DNA of 44,450 nucleotides from an uncultured Erysipelotrichaceae bacterium (GCA_902777015.1 CACYSA010000007.1:1-44450); one strand, 5' to 3'. Numbered from the stretch's first letter, positions 25,955 through 34,516 are shown. Notes: a model not told the origin generated them from the letters alone. Translations and numbers: made by a program.

Positions 25955-26031
25955 ACTTATTTTTAAATCTTTTTAGTAAGATCTTCCCTTCTCCTTCATT
26001 ATTACAAATATGAATTAGCAAAGGAAGAAAT

Positions 26032-26589
26032 ATGTTTTACAATATTACCATGTTAATAAAGAAACTATATCAAGGCCAAAACGATATGAAGGAAGATATC
26101 GCTACTTTATTAGTAAGCGCTTTCCCCGAAGACGAAAGACCACCAGTACCTTATTTTTTCCAATCATTAGAAAGAAAAGGTAATAACATATATACCTATT
26201 ATCTTAATGATGAATTTATAGGTTTTACTTATGTAACTTTATATGAAGATGTCTGCTATCTCTTCTTTTTAGCGGTATCTGAAAATAAACGCCATCAAGG
26301 TTTTGGCGGTCAAATTCTTGAAGATATCAAAAAGACATATAGTGACTATGTTATTCTTTTATGTTTCGAAGAAATTGATCAAAAATATCCTAATTATGAA
26401 CAGAGAATTAAAAGGAAACAGTTCTATTATTCTCATGGTTTTCAGGATAACAAATTAAAAACCAATGAATTTGGTGTTATTTTTGAAACCGCTTTCATTG
26501 GTCAACATTTAGTTAGTTTTGCTACTTATGTAGAGATATTTGTTCTAGGTTTTGGAGAATTTGCTAGAAAATATATTAAGCAAGCTTAA
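26032..26589 (+). CDS. GNAT family N-acetyltransferase
   Basis: A 185-residue acetyltransferase. The acetyl-CoA-binding region is VSENKRHQGFGGQILEDIKK (about 80-100), carrying the R/QxxGxG/A motif, preceded by the hydrophobic strand CYLFFLAV. The C-terminal FYYSHGF is a usual end feature of the fold. The substrate is unknown. The ATG has AAGGAAG 5 nt upstream, a proper site unlike several neighbours on the plus strand. A start at the later MLIKKL is also possible. It is divergent from the redox operon and its stop abuts the next minus-strand gene end to end. Confidence 0.85.
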   Translation: MFYNITMLIKKLYQGQNDMKEDIATLLVSAFPEDERPPVPYFFQSLERKGNNIYTYYLNDEFIGFTYVTLYEDVCYLFFLAVSENKRHQGFGGQILEDIKKTYSDYVILLCFEEIDQKYPNYEQRIKRKQFYYSHGFQDNKLKTNEFGVIFETAFIGQHLVSFATYVEIFVLGFGEFARKYIKQA

Positions 26590-27000
26590 TTAATCTTCGT
26601 TTAAGAATCGTTCTGCTTCTTTTAAATCACGACAAATAGTTAAACCCATATTAGCCCCAATTAAAGAAAATGGATTAAGTGAAATCGCACTGAAGATTCT
26701 GCACAATTTGTAGTTAATTCTTTTATGAGTTTTCGTAGAAATAATAGCAAACGCCAAGCTAACGAAAGATATGGCACCTATGACGGCTATTAAAACACCA
26801 ATAAGCGCAACAAATAAGTAAGCAAGGCCAAAGAACAATGTTGTTATTGGATCAATTGTGCCTTGCGAATTGTTTTTAACGATATAAACGATAAAAACAC
26901 CAAAAGCGATGATGCAAAGGCCAACGATGACGCTATAGACCATGCCAATAGTAAGAAATTTATCTGATTTTTTATAAACAAGCATAATTGATAAGACCAT
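26590..27000 (-). CDS. Small membrane protein, unknown
   Basis: A 136-residue protein with about three hydrophobic helices (about 17-40, 52-85 with a long hydrophobic stretch, and a shorter one about 100-118) and polar loops rich in Lys and Asn. I recognise no family. The start is uncertain: ATG at 26998-27000 lacks a ribosome binding site, and an internal ATG (MLVYKK) is a plausible alternative. The gene ends base to base with the convergent GNAT gene. It resembles its neighbour at 27086-27502 in size and topology, so the two may be diverged small membrane proteins. Confidence 0.6.
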   Translation of the reverse strand: MVLSIMLVYKKSDKFLTIGMVYSVIVGLCIIAFGVFIVYIVKNNSQGTIDPITTLFFGLAYLFVALIGVLIAVIGAISFVSLAFAIISTKTHKRINYKLCRIFSAISLNPFSLIGANMGLTICRDLKEAERFLNED

Positions 27001-27037
27001 TTTAAGATAAATTAATTGATAGAATCAACAAAAAATA

Positions 27038-27066
27038 AAACCAATGAGTGATTAGCCCATTGGTTT
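27038..27066 (-). terminator. Terminator of the DUF4064-like gene
   Basis: Stem AAACCAATG/CATTGGTTT (9 bp, 11-nt loop) followed on the minus strand by TATTTTTTG. Confidence 0.8.
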
Positions 27067-27085
27067 ATATGCGTTTCTTTGATGA

Positions 27086-27502
27086 TTATTGAGCGTCAAT
27101 GATATTGCTTCTGTTTTCTCTATTTATGGCAAGGATGCCGAGGACACCACCAGCGACACCGAAATAAGTAAAGCTTAAAGCGCTTAAGACAATCGCGGTA
27201 ATGAATTTACCTTTGCTTTTAGAATTTCTCGCACTAGCGGAAACGATTGCTGAAGGTAGGCAAAGTAAGCCAAAGATGAGGAGCATCACACCGACACCAA
27301 TTAAGACACCTTGCGCAATTGATAAAGCAATTTCTGGATCATCAGAATTAGTGTGAATTGTGCCGTTTTGAATACCTTCCATGATTAAGTCTTTAAATGA
27401 TGCAAAGACAAACATCATGATGGCTGAGCCCACGAATATGGCTAAGAACACAAAGCCAAAAATCATGTTAACTGTTAAAAATGTGTTTGATAATTTACGC
27501 AT
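27086..27502 (-). CDS. Small membrane protein, DUF4064-like
   Basis: A 138-residue protein with three or four hydrophobic helices (about 8-32, 66-90, 104-128) and a short polar segment (about 38-62). The layout, and the motif ARNSKSKGKFITAIVLSALS before a glycine-rich last helix, recall DUF4064-type small membrane proteins of Bacillota. No activity can be deduced. The ATG has AAAGGAGAA upstream. It lies 35 bp past the diguanylate cyclase stop and may be read from that promoter. Confidence 0.65.
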   Translation of the reverse strand: MRKLSNTFLTVNMIFGFVFLAIFVGSAIMMFVFASFKDLIMEGIQNGTIHTNSDDPEIALSIAQGVLIGVGVMLLIFGLLCLPSAIVSASARNSKSKGKFITAIVLSALSFTYFGVAGGVLGILAINRENRSNIIDAQ

Positions 27503-27537
27503 ATCATTCTCCTTTTTATAACTAATAAAAGTATAGA

Positions 27538-28959
27538 CTATTTCTTTAAATCTTCATAGAAGCAATAATCACTTTTTGTGCGACCTTTGACTTCATACAT
27601 AGCTTTATCAGCTTTACGGTAAAGTGAGTCGGTATTATCACTCTTCGTGCCAAACGCCACACCGATGGAAAAGGAAGCTGATGGAAGACCTTTTTCTTCA
27701 ACAGCGGCTTCTTCTTCAATTCTATTGAATTTTTGAATTAATTCTTGTTTGATGACTTCTCTATTTGAATAATCAAAGATTAAGATAGCGAATTCATCAC
27801 CACCTAAACGGCAAATATAATCGTTAGGGAAATATTTACTTAAAATGTTACTTAAGCGTTTTAAAGCTTTATCACCAGCGACGTGACCATAATTATCATT
27901 AATGGCTTTAAAGTCATCGATATCAACAAGGATATAGATTGTTCTTTCTAAAGATAAATCGTGATAGAAAGAATCATAACCAGCGCGGTTATATAAACCG
28001 GTTAAATTATCGTGTTCAGCGATATATGTTAATTTTTCAGCGTTGTTAATTGTAGTCGCTCTTGCTTCGTTATAAGCATCCACTAGGTAACGGTATTCTC
28101 TTAAACCACGGGATTCAAGGAATTCTCTTTTCGAAATCTTTTCAACCGCGGTATCAATTGGTTTAGTTAAGCCAACACGAATAAAGATAATGGCTAATAC
28201 GAAGAAGACAATTAAGACCATGATAAATGATTGTTGAATAATGAGAACCGCTCGTAATTGTTCTGATGCATTCAAAACATTTTTCTCTAATAGCGCATCA
28301 ATACCACTAACGGAGCTATTGATTTTACCAGAGATGACATCTTTTTGTCTGTGATAGTTTTCACCATAGACATAATCAAGTGCGCGACCCTTTTGTTCGT
28401 CTTTACTTAAAGCAGCATCTTGTGCGCTTAATTCAAGAGTCATGACGTGTTCAAATATTTCATCGGTATGTCTTTTATCATCAGGATAAATCTGATATTT
28501 CTCAGCGGAATAATCTTTATCAAAAGCAGCGATTGTTAATCTCATCGCATAAAATTCATCATTCATTAAAGTGACAGAGCTTTCCACCGCTTTCTCTAAG
28601 TCATCAACAGGACCGACTTTACCTAATTTGCTTTCAAGGTATTCAAGAGCGTTTTGTCTTGTTTTAGTGGTATAGCTTTCTTCCATGTAATTGAAGATAA
28701 ATTCATCATTACCAGTAGCAACATAGGAACGAGCTTGAGAAGTTAAATAGTCTGATGCATCTTGCACATCCATCGCAGAAATCTTTAGACTTGCGTATTC
28801 TTGTGTCATCTTTTGCACTCTTTCGAATTGGAAAGAAAGCATATATAAAGAGACGATTAACATCACCAAAATAGCAACACCAAAACCACCGAGAATCCAG
28901 CCTACAGTCTTAATAGAAATACTCTTTTTTGTGTTTTTATTGTCACTATGTTTTTCCAT
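27538..28959 (-). CDS. Membrane-bound diguanylate cyclase (GGDEF domain)
   Basis: A 473-residue protein: membrane helix about 19-42, an extracellular helical sensor region about 43-235, a second helix about 238-262, then a GGDEF domain about 310-470. The active-site motif GGDEF is intact at 386-390, with HDNLTGLYNR at its start and DIDDFKAINDNYGH (metal and substrate contacts). It makes c-di-GMP from two GTP. The inhibitory RxxD site expected at 377-380 reads FPND, so product inhibition through that site is probably lost. The extracellular part is helical and acidic, like four-helix-bundle sensors. A near-leaderless promoter with a perfect palindrome precedes it. Confidence 0.92.
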   Translation of the reverse strand: MEKHSDNKNTKKSISIKTVGWILGGFGVAILVMLIVSLYMLSFQFERVQKMTQEYASLKISAMDVQDASDYLTSQARSYVATGNDEFIFNYMEESYTTKTRQNALEYLESKLGKVGPVDDLEKAVESSVTLMNDEFYAMRLTIAAFDKDYSAEKYQIYPDDKRHTDEIFEHVMTLELSAQDAALSKDEQKGRALDYVYGENYHRQKDVISGKINSSVSGIDALLEKNVLNASEQLRAVLIIQQSFIMVLIVFFVLAIIFIRVGLTKPIDTAVEKISKREFLESRGLREYRYLVDAYNEARATTINNAEKLTYIAEHDNLTGLYNRAGYDSFYHDLSLERTIYILVDIDDFKAINDNYGHVAGDKALKRLSNILSKYFPNDYICRLGGDEFAILIFDYSNREVIKQELIQKFNRIEEEAAVEEKGLPSASFSIGVAFGTKSDNTDSLYRKADKAMYEVKGRTKSDYCFYEDLKK

Positions 28960-28970
28960 ACACTTTGATT

Positions 28971-28999
28971 ATTATAAGCATTCAATAATAATTATTGAA
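28971..28999 (-). promoter_or_regulatory. Diguanylate cyclase promoter with overlapping palindromic operator
   Basis: On the minus strand TTCAAT (28994-28999), 17-bp spacer, TATAAT (28971-28976); the predicted start is about 5 nt before the ATG. A perfect 19-bp palindrome, TTCAATAAT-A-ATTATTGAA (28981-28999), covers the -35 and most of the spacer, the position expected of a repressor site. Confidence 0.6.
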
Positions 29000-29050
29000 G
29001 AGGGCAAATAAACTAAATATATAAAAAGCAAAGATATAATCTTAATATAA

Positions 29051-29075
29051 TTTTTTGCTAAAAAGTTGAATATTT
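29051..29075. promoter_or_regulatory. Sequence element shared with the EAL gene upstream region (copy 1)
   Basis: Six T, three variable bases, then AAAAAGTTGAATATTT on the plus strand, 92 bp before the diguanylate cyclase start and touching the degV stop. The same element stands at 37886-37910 in the same orientation before the EAL gene. Read on the minus strand it contains TTCAAC, which could serve as a -35 (TATTAA lies 17 bp on). Confidence 0.45.
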
Positions 29076-29966
29076 TTATTTTTTAGCGCCTTTTTCAGTA
29101 ACTGTTTTTCCTTTAAACCAACAGCCATACATGCCAGGTCCACAGCAGACACCAACGATTGGACTAATAATATATTCTTCGGTTTTAAGATGTAATTCTT
29201 CTTCGATGCGTTTCTTTAAATAAGCTTTAGCGTCCCCTGGCATTGTTTCACCTAAATAGACGACATCAGTGACACCTTCCACCATGTTTTCTTTAACATA
29301 ATTGAAGCATTCCACCATCGCCTTACTTGGACCATGCACTTTCTTAAAAGTGTAATTGTTACCATAGATATCCGCCATAATGAGAGGTTTGATATTTAAA
29401 GTATCCGCAAAGAAAGCAGCGGCACCACTCACTCTACCATAGGCTTTTAAATATTTTAATGTATCGATAGAACCGACTTGATGGTAATTTTGCTTATCTT
29501 GTTCAATATAGTCATAGACTTCTTTGATTGATTTGCCTTGATCTCTAAGCTTAGCGGCTTCCACGACCATTAAGCCTAAGGCCATTTCAGCGCGGCATGA
29601 GTTAATTGATAATATTGTTCTTTCTGGATATTTTTCTTCTAGATCTTTTCTAATTAATTCAAATACTCCTCTTGTACCACTTAAGGCATCAGTGCAAGCG
29701 ATATAAAGAATATCAATACCTTTTTCTAGGTATTTTTCACATTTTTCCATGAATTCTGTCGCTGTCACTAAGGAGGTAGTAATGGTCACATTTGGATCTT
29801 TTACCCAAGCATATAATTGCTCTCTAGAAAATTCTTCATAATCTAAATCACCATGCTTTTGGTCACCATTAATAATTAAGCCCATACGGAAATAATCAAT
29901 ACCATATTGCTCTCTTAGTTTTTTAGGCATACCAGAGGAGGTATCAGTAAAAATTTGAAAAGCCAT
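29076..29966 (-). CDS. DegV family fatty-acid-binding protein
   Basis: A 296-residue cytoplasmic protein of the DegV family. The N-terminal FTDTSSGMP, the ligand-pocket segment TITTSLVTATEF, the block LSGTRGVFE (a form of SGTY), and a C-terminal ISPIVGVCCGPGMYGCW match the family. DegV/FakB proteins bind a fatty acid and present it to the FakA kinase for phospholipid synthesis; whether this copy acts as FakB is inference. No FakA is in the window. An AGGGAG site precedes the ATG at 29964-29966. Confidence 0.92.
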   Translation of the reverse strand: MAFQIFTDTSSGMPKKLREQYGIDYFRMGLIINGDQKHGDLDYEEFSREQLYAWVKDPNVTITTSLVTATEFMEKCEKYLEKGIDILYIACTDALSGTRGVFELIRKDLEEKYPERTILSINSCRAEMALGLMVVEAAKLRDQGKSIKEVYDYIEQDKQNYHQVGSIDTLKYLKAYGRVSGAAAFFADTLNIKPLIMADIYGNNYTFKKVHGPSKAMVECFNYVKENMVEGVTDVVYLGETMPGDAKAYLKKRIEEELHLKTEEYIISPIVGVCCGPGMYGCWFKGKTVTEKGAKK

Positions 29967-30073
29967 ACATTATAAACTCCCTTTAATAAACGTCTTTAAA
30001 ATAATATCATAGTTACTTTGTTTTATAAACAATATCATTGATAAGCAACTAGTAGAATAGTAACATTTTTACT

Positions 30074-31417
30074 ATGACTGTAAGAATTAGTGACCACTTT
30101 ACTTATAAGAAAATCGCTAGAATCACCATCTTTCCAATTATGATGATGGTTTTTCTTTCTTTATATTCTGTTGTGGACGGCTTATTCATCGCTAATTTTT
30201 CTAATAACAACGCTTTTGCGGCGGTTAATCTCATCTTCCCATTTATTATGATTATCGGTTCAATCGGTTTCATGCTTGGAACAGGTGGTACCGCTTTAGT
30301 CTCTAAATATTTAGGCGAAGGTAATCAAGATAAAGCCAATAAAACATTTTCATTAATTATCTACACCACTTTAGTTTTTGGATTTGTCTTTTCTTTAGTG
30401 GGATTCTTTTTAGTTAAGCCTATCGTTTCTTTGATGGCCTCTTTTACCACTGATTCAACAGAAGAAATGATTGAATACGCCACTCTATATGGCAGAGTGA
30501 TGATGTTAGGACAAATAGCATTTATGCTACAAAATGTCTTCCAATCATTTTTCATGGTGGCTGAAAAAGGTAAGATGGCTTTCTTATTTACATTTTTAGC
30601 GGGTGTTTCTAATATCGTTTTTGATACTTTATTTATCGCTATTTTAAAGATGGGTATATTAGGGGCGGCATTAGGGACGATTATTGGATACGCTGTCGGT
30701 GGCTTTGGTCCACTTCTATATTTCATCTTTAAAAAGGATTTACCAATTAAATTAGGTAGATCTCATCTAGATTTTAAAGATTTATTCCAGTCTATTTATA
30801 ACGGCATAAGCGAATTTATTTCTAATATTGCGATGAATTTAGTTTCTGTTGTTTATAATTCTCAACTTTTGAAAGCGTACGGCGTGAATGGCGTTTCCGC
30901 GTATGGCATCATCATGTATGTCTCTTTTATATTTGTGGCGATATTCATCGGTTATTCGATTGGTATGGCTCCCGCGGTTGGCTATAACTATGGAGCAAAA
31001 AATAAAAGTGAACTACATAATATTTTAAAGAAAAGTCTATTTGCGATGGCGGTTTTAGGCGTCTCGATGTTTATTCTTTCTACCGCTACTGCTTTCCCTT
31101 TTGCACTATTATTTGGAAGAGGAGAAAAAGATTTAATCGATTTAACAGTTCATGCGACATTAGTTTATTCAATAGCGTATTTAGCGATTGGCTTTTCAAT
31201 GTTTTCTTCTTCTTTCTTCACCGCGCTTAATAATGGAGCGGTCTCCGCGATTATTTCTTTAATGCGAACATTAGTGTTCCAGATTGGTATGATTATGTTA
31301 TTCCCCATAATATTTGGTGAAAAAGCTCTTTGGTGGGCATTAGTGGTTGGTGAATTATTAAATGTTGTTTTAGCTTCAATATTCTTAATCGCTAATAAGA
31401 AAAAATACGGCTATTAA
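30074..31417 (+). CDS. MATE family multidrug/metabolite exporter
   Basis: A 447-residue, 12-helix antiporter of the MATE family. The first half contains MMVFLSLYSVVDGLFIANF and LGTGGTALVSKYLGEG, the second APAVGYNYGAKN, each typical of the two six-helix bundles. It exports cationic compounds or metabolites in exchange for Na+ or H+. The ATG has no ribosome binding site, and TAGAAT (about 30052-30057) ends 16 bp upstream, giving a very short leader. Convergent with the Big2 lipoprotein across a bidirectional terminator. Confidence 0.92.
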   Translation: MTVRISDHFTYKKIARITIFPIMMMVFLSLYSVVDGLFIANFSNNNAFAAVNLIFPFIMIIGSIGFMLGTGGTALVSKYLGEGNQDKANKTFSLIIYTTLVFGFVFSLVGFFLVKPIVSLMASFTTDSTEEMIEYATLYGRVMMLGQIAFMLQNVFQSFFMVAEKGKMAFLFTFLAGVSNIVFDTLFIAILKMGILGAALGTIIGYAVGGFGPLLYFIFKKDLPIKLGRSHLDFKDLFQSIYNGISEFISNIAMNLVSVVYNSQLLKAYGVNGVSAYGIIMYVSFIFVAIFIGYSIGMAPAVGYNYGAKNKSELHNILKKSLFAMAVLGVSMFILSTATAFPFALLFGRGEKDLIDLTVHATLVYSIAYLAIGFSMFSSSFFTALNNGAVSAIISLMRTLVFQIGMIMLFPIIFGEKALWWALVVGELLNVVLASIFLIANKKKYGY

Positions 31418-31441
31418 TATAATTAATAATAAGGATATAAA

Positions 31442-31471
31442 AAAAGGAATGATCGAGTGACCATTCCTTTT
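31442..31471. terminator. Bidirectional terminator between MATE and Big2 lipoprotein genes
   Basis: Perfect 10-bp stem AAAAGGAATG/CATTCCTTTT with a 10-nt loop; A-tract on the left and T-tract on the right make it usable from both sides. Confidence 0.85.
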
Positions 31472-31487
31472 AAAATTGTTCACTTAA

Positions 31488-32999
31488 TTAAGCGTTAGGA
31501 ACGAATTTGAAGAAGTCAATGTTTGGAACTTGATCTGCTTCTTCACCGAGCGCTTTAACTTCGATGGTATTTTCGCCGGCTTTAAGGGAGACAACACCGA
31601 GTAAGTAATCAGTGAATGTACGGCCAGAGATAGCGGTTTCGGCTGGGATAGCAACAGCTGTATTATTAACTTTAATTTCAACGACAGCGGCTAAATCAGC
31701 GATATCAGTCATACCATATTGACCAGCGGCTCTGCCGTTTAAATACATCTTATAGGAACCAGCATTAGCAGCATTGAACTTAATTGTTAAGACTGCACCA
31801 GCACCCCATTGAGCGGTACATGTTTCACCACCACTTGTTGTTCTACGGAGAATAGCGGTATCAGCTTCAGCGATATCGACATCACCGATTTTACCTGTTT
31901 CGATTTCGGCTTTGATTTCACCAGCGACGACTTTATCTGTAACTTTAACAGTAACTCTTGTGGCTTTCATACCAACTTTTGTCACAAAGATTGTGGCACT
32001 ACCTTTAGCAACACCAGTAACTAAACCAGTTTCACTAACTGTAGCAACTGCTTCACTAGAAGTAGCATATGTCACACCAGCAGTAGCACACTTTAATTGG
32101 ACTGTGGCTTCCGCTTCAATTGTTAATTCAGCTTCATCATTTGTGATGACAATAGCTTCTTTTTCTGCGGCTGGGACAGCGGCAATTGTTGCAGCACTAG
32201 AAGCGTAGATTTGTAAATCATCTAGATATGGGGCATTGCCTTTCATAGTGATTTCTAAAACGTTATTACCAGCAACTAAATCATACATGCCAAGTGAGAC
32301 ACCTTGGAAGGTGTAACCACCTTGACCATCAGAGTCTGTTTCATATTTACGTGACGCTAAGTCGATAGCGGCGTTATTGAATTTAGCTTCCATGATATCG
32401 CTTAATGGATCAAATGAATTGTTATGACCCATGGTGAGCATTAATTCTGCTTTAACGGCTTTATCGGAAGTAAATGTTAATGTTTCTTTATCACCTTCAC
32501 CGAAGTAACCGATACATTTGCCATCGGAAGCTGAAGATTTGTCATAGACTGGGGTTTCAAATGGACCACGATCATTGTTATACCACATACCATCAGCGGC
32601 ATAGTGATCTGCATCTTCCATGTGTAATGTTGCAGTTGGTGCTGGTCTTTCGACTGTGAGGGTAATTCTACCATCAGTATGACCTTCTTTTTTAGCGGTA
32701 ATGGTTGCACTACCATAACCTTTAGCAGTTGCTAAGCCTGTGTCACTAACTTCTACGACTTTCGCGTCAGAAGATGTCCAGGTGACGCCTTCCTTATCGG
32801 CGGCTAATTGGACTGTTTCATTAAGTCCTAATTTTGTTTTGTTATCTGCTGCAGTTACCTTGATGCTTGGTTTAGCGGGAACTGAAGAGACTGGTTGGTT
32901 ACTAGAACCTTGTTTGCTTTCGTCTTTCTTGTCACATGCGCCCAAGCCTAAAACTAACGCTGCCACGGCGAATGGAAGAAATACTTTCAATTTTTTCAT
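31488..32999 (-). CDS. Lipoprotein with Big2 (Ig-like) and carbohydrate-binding-type domains
   Basis: A 503-residue lipoprotein: lipobox LGAC with Cys22 and a Ser/Lys/Gln linker. Residues about 40-105 form one BIG_2 Ig-like domain (GLATAKGYGSATITAKKEG). About 110-265 is a CBM6/35-like beta-sandwich (LHMEDADHYAADGMWYNN, DDLQIYAS). A second BIG_2 domain lies at about 280-355 (TGLVTGVAKGSATIFVTK), and a second CBM-like module about 365-500 (AGSYKMYLNGRAA, NIDFFKF). No catalytic domain is present, so the role is probably adhesion or glycan binding at the surface. The ATG at 32997-32999 is preferred to an upstream TTG; it has AAAGGAG 11 nt upstream. Confidence 0.85.
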   Translation of the reverse strand: MKKLKVFLPFAVAALVLGLGACDKKDESKQGSSNQPVSSVPAKPSIKVTAADNKTKLGLNETVQLAADKEGVTWTSSDAKVVEVSDTGLATAKGYGSATITAKKEGHTDGRITLTVERPAPTATLHMEDADHYAADGMWYNNDRGPFETPVYDKSSASDGKCIGYFGEGDKETLTFTSDKAVKAELMLTMGHNNSFDPLSDIMEAKFNNAAIDLASRKYETDSDGQGGYTFQGVSLGMYDLVAGNNVLEITMKGNAPYLDDLQIYASSAATIAAVPAAEKEAIVITNDEAELTIEAEATVQLKCATAGVTYATSSEAVATVSETGLVTGVAKGSATIFVTKVGMKATRVTVKVTDKVVAGEIKAEIETGKIGDVDIAEADTAILRRTTSGGETCTAQWGAGAVLTIKFNAANAGSYKMYLNGRAAGQYGMTDIADLAAVVEIKVNNTAVAIPAETAISGRTFTDYLLGVVSLKAGENTIEVKALGEEADQVPNIDFFKFVPNA

Positions 33000-33271
33000 T
33001 GGGTAAAAAACTCCTTTTCTTTCCCAATCAACCATAAAAAATCATAGACAAAACAAATTCGTTTATGATTCGCAATTCCCTTATTGCTTCCATTATATAC
33101 AACATTTATTTGTTTAGCATAGAAAAAAATAACGATAATTGCTGAAAAAGTATTTATAATGCTTTTTATTTATTGTGATTTTTTTATTCTTATTTCATAA
33201 GGGATTTATATATAAATTATTATTAATTAGTGCAGTGACAAAAAGTTTTGAATATATTTTACTTTTTTGAC
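33000..33271. promoter_or_regulatory. Intergenic region upstream of the Big2 lipoprotein and GntR genes
   Basis: No gene is visible. On the minus strand TATAAT (33092-33097) lies about 95 bp before the lipoprotein start without a clear -35. The leader carries the shared motif ATGATTCGCAATTCC (33065-33079, plus strand) and an inverted repeat AATCATA/TATGATT. Further right the DNA is almost pure A/T up to the GntR promoter, including AAAAAGTTTTGAATAT near 33240-33256, distantly like the element at 29051 and 37886. Confidence 0.5.
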
Positions 33272-33317
33272 TTTACAACTATTTTTTATCAGCATAGAAT
33301 TAATACAGTTAATACAG
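33272..33317 (+). promoter_or_regulatory. Promoter and tandem-repeat operator candidate of the GntR-ABC operon
   Basis: TTTACA (33272-33277), a 17-bp spacer and TAGAAT (33295-33300). Two exact tandem copies of TTAATACAG (33300-33308 and 33309-33317) begin at the end of the -10 element, cover the predicted transcription start and stop 3 bp before the ATG at 33321. A repressor bound there would block the operon, as expected for GntR/YtrA autoregulation. Confidence 0.65.
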
Positions 33318-33320
33318 ATT

Positions 33321-33656
33321 ATGGAAACCAAGAAACCTTTGTTCATTAAAATTAAAGATTTTTACGAAAGACTGATCGATATGGAAGCTTATCATGAGGG
33401 CGATATGATGCCTTCAGTAAGAGAAGTTGGTCTCTCTTTTGATGCGAATCCTAATACAGTCCAAAGAGCTTTCACTCTCATGGTGGAAGATGGTTATCTA
33501 GAATCTGTTCCTAAAAAAGGATTTTACGTTAAAAAAGTGACCGTAGACCGTTATAAAGCGTTACGCGAGTCATTAAAAGAAATTATTAAACAAGGTTACA
33601 GCAAAGAAGAAATTAAGAAAGAATTGGAGGGTTTAGACGATGATTGCAATAAATAA
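33321..33656 (+). CDS. GntR family regulator, YtrA type
   Basis: A 111-residue regulator: the N-terminal winged helix (about 5-72; PLFIKIKDFYERL, GDMMPSVREVGLSFDANPNT, LMVEDGYLESVPKKGFYVK) is followed by a short helical tail (about 75-111) instead of an effector domain, as in the YtrA subfamily. YtrA-type proteins repress the ABC transporter genes beside them. The start METKKPLF is chosen because the next in-frame start upstream lies before the predicted promoter. No ribosome binding site precedes it. Its 3' end overlaps the ATPase gene by 17 nt. Confidence 0.9.
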   Translation: METKKPLFIKIKDFYERLIDMEAYHEGDMMPSVREVGLSFDANPNTVQRAFTLMVEDGYLESVPKKGFYVKKVTVDRYKALRESLKEIIKQGYSKEEIKKELEGLDDDCNK

Positions 33657-34515
33657 CTTAGTCAAAACTTTCGGAAACGTAAGAGCAGTCGATGATTTAA
33701 CACTAACGATTAACCCTGGCATCAATGGCTTAGTTGGTGAAAACGGCGCTGGTAAATCAACACTACTACGTCTAATCTCTGATGTTTATGATGCTGATAA
33801 TGGATATATTTATATCGATGGCTTACAGAGTAATCTAGTGGAAGCAAAAAAGGAAGTATTCTTTCTTCCTGATGATCCTTACGCTCCTAAAAATTACACT
33901 ATTCAACAAGTATATAGTTTTTATTCTACTTTATTTGCGTTAGATAAAGATAAATTCTTAAAAACAATGAAGAAATTAAATCTTCCTACTAATAGAAAGA
34001 TTGCAACATTCTCTAAAGGTATGAGAAGACAGTTCTTTATCGCCTTAGCCTTATCTAGCAAAAGCAAATACATCTTATTAGATGAAGCGTTTGATGGACT
34101 TGATCCACTAGTGCTCGATACGATTAAACAAGAAATTATCGCTGACGCAGAAAATAAGACTTATCTACTTTCTTCTCATAATATTTCATGTTTAGAAAGA
34201 TTATGCGATAACTTCATCTTACTTAGCAAAGGAAGATGTGAGAAAAACGATAACATTGAACACCTTGGCGAATCATTTGTGAAATATCAAATCTTAGCCA
34301 AAGAAGAGATTACTAAAGAAGATTTAGAAAACTTAGGTTTAAAAGTGCTTTCATTTAAGAAAGTTGGTTCGATTAATAATGTTGTTTTCTATGATAATAT
34401 CGATGAAAAAGTTATTAATAACCACTACCACGTCATTTTAAACGAAAAGATTGCAATTGATCCTGATGAATTAATTGCCTTAGAAATGTTAGCCGCGAGA
34501 AAGGAGGATAGATAG
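33640..34515 (+). CDS. ABC transporter ATP-binding protein (YtrB-like)
   Basis: A 291-residue ATPase: Walker A GENGAGKST, signature region FSKGMRRQF (degenerate LSGGQ, as is common in this exporter subgroup), Walker B YILLDEAFDGLDP and an H-loop His in SSHNISCLE. The C-terminal 80 residues are a small extra domain. It pairs with the permease that follows; GGAGGG lies 8 nt before the ATG inside the regulator gene. It resembles Ytr/bacitracin-type exporters induced by wall-acting antibiotics, though the substrate here is not known. Confidence 0.92.
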   Translation: MIAINNLVKTFGNVRAVDDLTLTINPGINGLVGENGAGKSTLLRLISDVYDADNGYIYIDGLQSNLVEAKKEVFFLPDDPYAPKNYTIQQVYSFYSTLFALDKDKFLKTMKKLNLPTNRKIATFSKGMRRQFFIALALSSKSKYILLDEAFDGLDPLVLDTIKQEIIADAENKTYLLSSHNISCLERLCDNFILLSKGRCEKNDNIEHLGESFVKYQILAKEEITKEDLENLGLKVLSFKKVGSINNVVFYDNIDEKVINNHYHVILNEKIAIDPDELIALEMLAARKEDR

Positions 34516-34516
34516 T

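Noticed and set aside
28960..29075. c-di-GMP riboswitch before the diguanylate cyclase gene
   Set aside because: The region is nearly all A/T, and the predicted transcription start is only a few bases before the ATG, leaving no room for an aptamer.
31912..32208. Plus-strand Val/Thr/Ala-rich frame opposite the Big2 lipoprotein
   Set aside because: It mirrors the repetitive Ala/Thr/Val codons of the lipoprotein; no ribosome binding site or promoter.
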